Origin: Bacillota bacterium
Lineage (GTDB): Bacteria; Bacillota; UBA4882; UBA10575
Assembly (NCBI GenBank): GCA_012727425.1
Contig: JAAYHQ010000014.1
Location: 1 to 37,903, forward strand
Length of the DNA stretch: 37,903 nucleotides
Direction: 5' to 3'
Shown: piece by piece, positions 34,584-37,903 of the stretch
Layout: each line of letters starts with the position of its first letter
Position numbering within the stretch: position 1 is the stretch's first letter
Notes under the pieces: model-generated
The model's input: the letters and a program-made list of their open reading frames with translations, nothing else
Databases searched by the model: none
What the model was told of the DNA's origin: nothing
Position numbers and translations under genes: made by a program

Positions 34584-36758
34584 CTACGAAACATTTGCTT
34601 CCGTTTCCGGATCAACCTGAAACCGTTCAATCATCTGAACCAGATTCTCGGCCATCCCTCGCAAAGCGGCCGCAAGACTCTTGACCTGGTCGGCAATGGC
34701 GGTCTGTTCTTCCGTCGCGGCGGAGACCTCCTCCGCTGCGGCGGCTGTCTGTTCCAGGATGGTACTGATCACTTCAATGGATTGGGTTGTTTCTTCCTTG
34801 GCCCGGTCAACCTCGTCGATGATCGCCGCCATCTCCATCATGCGCCCGGTTGTTTCATCCATGGCCGTGATGATCCGCGTAAAGGATTCCTGGGCTCCGG
34901 CCACCGACGCCATTTGTTTGGCCATAATCGTATATCCCCGCTCGATGGTGGTCGTCGACAGCACAATCTTTTCCAGGATGCTTTTCACAATCGTATTAAT
35001 CGTGTTGGCGCCATCCCGTGACTGACTCGCCAGCTTGTTCATTTCTTCGGCCACGACGGCAAAACCCTTCCCCATTTCCCCGGCCCGCGCAGCTTCGATC
35101 GACGCGTTCAACGCCAAAAGGTTGGATTGTTCCGCCAGATTGCCAATGACTTCCGTAATCCGGCTGATCTCGTCAATACTGGCCCGGAGGTCATTAATAA
35201 CCTCAAGCATCACCGTAGTTATTTCTTCCGTTTCTTTGGCATTAGTCATTAATGCACTGACCGTTTCTTGGGAATTGTAACTTAGTTCCCTGGTTGAACT
35301 GGATATTTCCCCGACTTCATCCGCTTTTTCATGGACTTTTTCAATCTGGACGGCCAATTGACGCATTCGGCCACTGGAATTCTCCGCTTCTTTGGTCTGC
35401 TCCGCCGTCCCTGTACTGACCTCCGCCATAATCCGGGCAATACTCTCCGCGGCCCGCGCCGATTCCTGCGAGCTTTCTTCCAACACAAAACTGTGCTCTA
35501 AAATACTTTTCACGGCAACCTGGGTTTCGGTGATCAGCTTCCCAATATTCACAATCATCCGGTTGAAACTCATCCCCAACACACCCAATTCATCCCCGGT
35601 GTTGACCCGGACCCGCACCGATAAATCGCCGTTTTCCGCCTTCGCCATTGCTTCCATTACTTCATTTAGAGGGTTTGAGATCCCGAAGGCGACGGTAAGC
35701 GAGATCGCAACGGCGAACAAAGCAAAGAAGCCGGCCATAAATAAAGTAGTGAGACCAACAGCGCGCGATTCGGCATAAAGATAGGAAGTCCGGGTGAAAC
35801 ACAAGAGATGCCAACCGTTTTGGCCGCCCAGCCCGCTTTCATAACTGATGGTCTTAAAAGTAATTAGGCTCTTTTTACCATCGACCCTCCCGATGTAACT
35901 GCCTTGGTTTTGTTCACTGCCGTTCGCACGGGCGGCACCCGGACCCGACAGTATTGGTTGTAAAGGTCCAGTCTTGGCCAAAAGGGCCGAAATCTGCTCC
36001 CCAATATAATCCTTCTGCGGAGAAGAAACGATCTTCCCTTCGTGATCGATGATCACTGAATATTTATTCAGGCCGGCGGCGCTTTCCCGGCCAGTATAGT
36101 AATGGGGGTTGATAATCCGCTCAATCTTTTCTTCCGCCGCCAAAATCAATAAAATCCCCAAGGGACTGCGGGTGACTTCATCCTGGATACTGCGCCCCAA
36201 ATACAAAAAGGGGGTGTTTTCCACCTTAAGTAAAGACCAACTTACATCACCCCCCGCCTGAATAATCTGGCGATAAGTTTCCGTCGTCCGCAGTTCCATA
36301 CTTATTTGTTTCAATTCCGGCCCATAATCTTGGGCATAGACCAACGGTTCACGGTCGGCAACTGCACTGATAAAGACAAAGCCAAAGATATCCGGGTTGC
36401 TAATAAGGTAGTTATTAAAGAAGCGGAAGACGATGTGCCGTTCGCCCTGGGCGATGGCGGAAGGCAGATTGTTGTAATTCCAGATCGCCTGATGGAACTG
36501 GGGGTCGATCAGAAGTTGAACCGATACCTTTTCAAATTCATCAAGTTTAAGCCGGACGTGGGCCGCCGTTTGGTTAAGTTCATCCAGAGTTGACTGGGTG
36601 ATCTTCCTGGTTATCGCCGCTCTTGAACTGGTATAGGACATCAAGCCAACAATAAAAACCGGAACAAGCGAAAGAAAGATAAAGGAGTAGATCAAACGGT
36701 CACGAATTGATGTCTTGCCAATGAACCCCATCACTTTCTTCTTGACATCGCCGAACAT
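34584..36758 (-). CDS. Methyl-accepting chemotaxis protein (dCache sensor)
   Basis: The 724-residue chemoreceptor has membrane helix 1 (LIYSFIFLSLVPVFIVGLM), an extracytoplasmic dCache domain of about 290 residues and membrane helix 2 (LFMAGFFALFAVAISLTVAFG). HAMP follows (ISNPLNEVMEAMAKAENGDLSVRV), then a long coiled coil with the conserved signalling tip (NLAEQSNLLALNASIEAAR, AGEMGKGFAVVAEEMNKLA). Glutamate/glutamine-rich stretches (EEVSAATEEQTAIADQ) are candidate methylation sites. It would report ligand to CheA/CheW. The start at 36758 has AGGGAGG six bases upstream; ATG codons 18 and 54 bases earlier lack good sites. It heads the sensory operon and has a tail-less paralogue two genes downstream. 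Confidence 0.93.
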   Translation of the reverse strand: MFGDVKKKVMGFIGKTSIRDRLIYSFIFLSLVPVFIVGLMSYTSSRAAITRKITQSTLDELNQTAAHVRLKLDEFEKVSVQLLIDPQFHQAIWNYNNLPSAIAQGERHIVFRFFNNYLISNPDIFGFVFISAVADREPLVYAQDYGPELKQISMELRTTETYRQIIQAGGDVSWSLLKVENTPFLYLGRSIQDEVTRSPLGILLILAAEEKIERIINPHYYTGRESAAGLNKYSVIIDHEGKIVSSPQKDYIGEQISALLAKTGPLQPILSGPGAARANGSEQNQGSYIGRVDGKKSLITFKTISYESGLGGQNGWHLLCFTRTSYLYAESRAVGLTTLFMAGFFALFAVAISLTVAFGISNPLNEVMEAMAKAENGDLSVRVRVNTGDELGVLGMSFNRMIVNIGKLITETQVAVKSILEHSFVLEESSQESARAAESIARIMAEVSTGTAEQTKEAENSSGRMRQLAVQIEKVHEKADEVGEISSSTRELSYNSQETVSALMTNAKETEEITTVMLEVINDLRASIDEISRITEVIGNLAEQSNLLALNASIEAARAGEMGKGFAVVAEEMNKLASQSRDGANTINTIVKSILEKIVLSTTTIERGYTIMAKQMASVAGAQESFTRIITAMDETTGRMMEMAAIIDEVDRAKEETTQSIEVISTILEQTAAAAEEVSAATEEQTAIADQVKSLAAALRGMAENLVQMIERFQVDPETEANVS

Positions 36759-37131
36759 AGCCACCCTCCCTGCCATCTTTTCAGCAACAACGCTTTGTTT
36801 TTTGGATTTCAAAAGATATGTAATCTATTATTTAAGTTAGGTCTTCGCCAAAAAACCGGCCGATCCTTCACTTTCCAGCCAAACAGACAGGTTAGGCTGT
36901 ATGTTTACCTTCTGTTAACCCAATATTCACTGATATTTATATTATATAAAACCTGGTACCTGCATTGGAATGGAGTTGTTTTTATTATCCTTTGATATTT
37001 TTAGCGTTCCTTGTTTAATTTTCTGTTGCAAAAAAGGTCTTCACTGTGTGCATAAAGAATAAGGGATGGCATAAGTATACAAGAATAACAGATATTTACC
37101 CCATAAAATATCCGTAAAGGAGAGATCGGAA
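36759..37131. other. AT-rich divergent intergenic region
   Basis: These 373 bases separate the chemoreceptor gene and the right-hand barrel gene. The sequence is markedly more AT-rich than its neighbours (for example 36940-36960). It holds several weak promoter-like elements for the plus strand, such as TTAACC-17-TATATT around 36916-36944 and TTGATA-17-TTAATT around 36991-37019, but no clear gene, repeat or terminator. Confidence 0.5.
36822..36851 (-). promoter_or_regulatory. Possible promoter of the chemoreceptor-led operon
   Basis: On the minus strand TTGGCG (36846-36851) and TAGATT (36822-36827) are 18 bases apart, about 65 bases before the ATG. No sigma-D-like motility element was found. 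Confidence 0.35.
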
Positions 37132-37903
37132 ATGCCCAAAAAAACCGGCGTTTTGCTGGTGATCATGCTCGCCCTTGCCCTGTTGTTTTCGTTAAACAGC
37201 ACTGCAGCCGGCGCGGTTAAACCGGCCAACGAATTCCGCAGTTCTTTCTGGTACACCCCGGAAGGTTCGCGCTTTCACTTCGACGGGTTACTCTTTCCCT
37301 TCAACGTCGACCTCTCCGCCAATACCGGTCTCCTCTGCGGCCTGGAATTTGGTTTTGGCTGGTACAACATCCTTGCTTACTACTACCACAACAACCTGCT
37401 TCAACCCCAGGACCAACTGGCCGTTGGCTTACTGCCGCTGACCTGGTCGGCCGGAACGTCGGTTACCTTGGCAAAGAGCCTGGCCCAACAGAGCTTTGGT
37501 GAGTACGTCAATGGCTCGATGTCTGATTCTTCCTTCGACTACCTGCCGTGCGGCGTTGGCCTCAAATACTCGGTTCCGCTTGGTCCGGCAACGCTCGCCG
37601 CATCTGTGACCAATAATCTGAAGGGAGATTGGGACATTGACATTGACAAACCCCTGGATGTAACCGCCCGTCTGGCGTTCCAGGCCGGAAAGAACATCAC
37701 CGTCGGGGCCGGGATCGCCTCCAGCAATACCTTCTCCGACGCCAGTAACTTTGGTTTTTTGGTGGATCTGGCCTATACCACCGGCCGCATGGGTTTACTC
37801 GGCGAGTTTGTCAGTTGGAACCGGGCCGGTACCGATGCCACCGCGTCCGGTCTTTACCTCGAGGGTTTTTATGATTTTACCGATCAGTCCCAGGTTTATG
37901 CCG
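37132..37903 (+). CDS. Secreted, probable outer-membrane beta-barrel protein (partial, N-terminal part)
   Basis: The reading frame is open from ATG 37132 to the right edge (257 codons), with AGGAGAG seven bases upstream. Residues 1-25 are a Sec signal peptide (VLLVIMLALALLFSLNSTAAG). The mature part has alternating aromatic and polar residues with Gly turns typical of beta-barrel strands: FHFDGLLFPFNVDLSANTGLLCGLEFGFGWYNI, LPCGVGLKYSVPLGPATLAASVTNN, VTARLAFQAGKNITVGAGIASS, NFGFLVDLAYTTGRMGLLGEFVSWN and GLYLEGFYDF. The short loops and even strand spacing resemble porin-like barrels. The domain family and function cannot be named. Together with the barrel gene at 1720 it argues for an outer membrane. 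Confidence 0.7.
   Translation, partial: MPKKTGVLLVIMLALALLFSLNSTAAGAVKPANEFRSSFWYTPEGSRFHFDGLLFPFNVDLSANTGLLCGLEFGFGWYNILAYYYHNNLLQPQDQLAVGLLPLTWSAGTSVTLAKSLAQQSFGEYVNGSMSDSSFDYLPCGVGLKYSVPLGPATLAASVTNNLKGDWDIDIDKPLDVTARLAFQAGKNITVGAGIASSNTFSDASNFGFLVDLAYTTGRMGLLGEFVSWNRAGTDATASGLYLEGFYDFTDQSQVYA

Overview
The window comes from a moderately GC-rich bacterium with Firmicutes-type gene order: dnaG followed by the housekeeping sigma factor, a Nif3/zinc-ribbon pair, and a tepA-ylzJ-spoIIIE-like group as in spore formers. It also carries two genes for secreted proteins that look like outer-membrane beta-barrels (1720-2969, ending in a C-terminal Phe, and 37132 to the right edge). Together these suggest a double-membraned, probably spore-forming Firmicute, for example of the Limnochordia/Hydrogenispora kind. 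That placement is an inference from gene content, not a database match.

Layout. 1-489: start of a minus-strand sugar-type solute-binding protein behind a strong sigma-A promoter. 682-2969: plus-strand LigD-type polymerase and a frameshifted beta-barrel gene, closed by a bidirectional terminator. 3059-5868: minus-strand group with Nif3, a DksA-type mini zinc finger, a coiled-coil zinc-ribbon protein and a rhomboid-like protein without catalytic residues. 6118-6276: tRNA-Asn and a CAU tRNA with their own promoter and terminator. 6336-10350: sigA, dnaG and a RodZ-like gene. 10452-15521: spoIIIE/ftsK, an NptA-like transporter, ylzJ and tepA.

15851-25450 is a surface-glycan region: a sugar-1-phosphate nucleotidyltransferase, five GT2-type glycosyltransferases, a GT-D-fold glycosyltransferase, a CgeB-like glycosyltransferase on the opposite strand, UDP-glucose dehydrogenase and an FkbM methyltransferase. 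No flippase, polymerase, initiating transferase or ABC exporter is present here, so the pathway must be completed elsewhere. 25674-25937 holds tRNA-Gly, tRNA-Cys and tRNA-Leu as one minus-strand unit with its own promoter.

26072-36758 is a minus-strand run, in transcription order: chemoreceptor, YtfQ-like sugar-binding protein, a sensor protein that stops right after its second membrane helix, a second sugar-binding protein, a YesM-type histidine kinase, a YesN/AraC response regulator and an LctP lactate permease. Two sugar-binding proteins sit among sensory genes with no ABC permease or ATPase. This resembles the three-component logic of XylFII-LytS-YesN, here enlarged with a chemoreceptor and a tail-less copy of its sensor half. 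It is the most unusual system in the window.

No CRISPR array, insertion sequence, phage gene or rRNA gene was seen.
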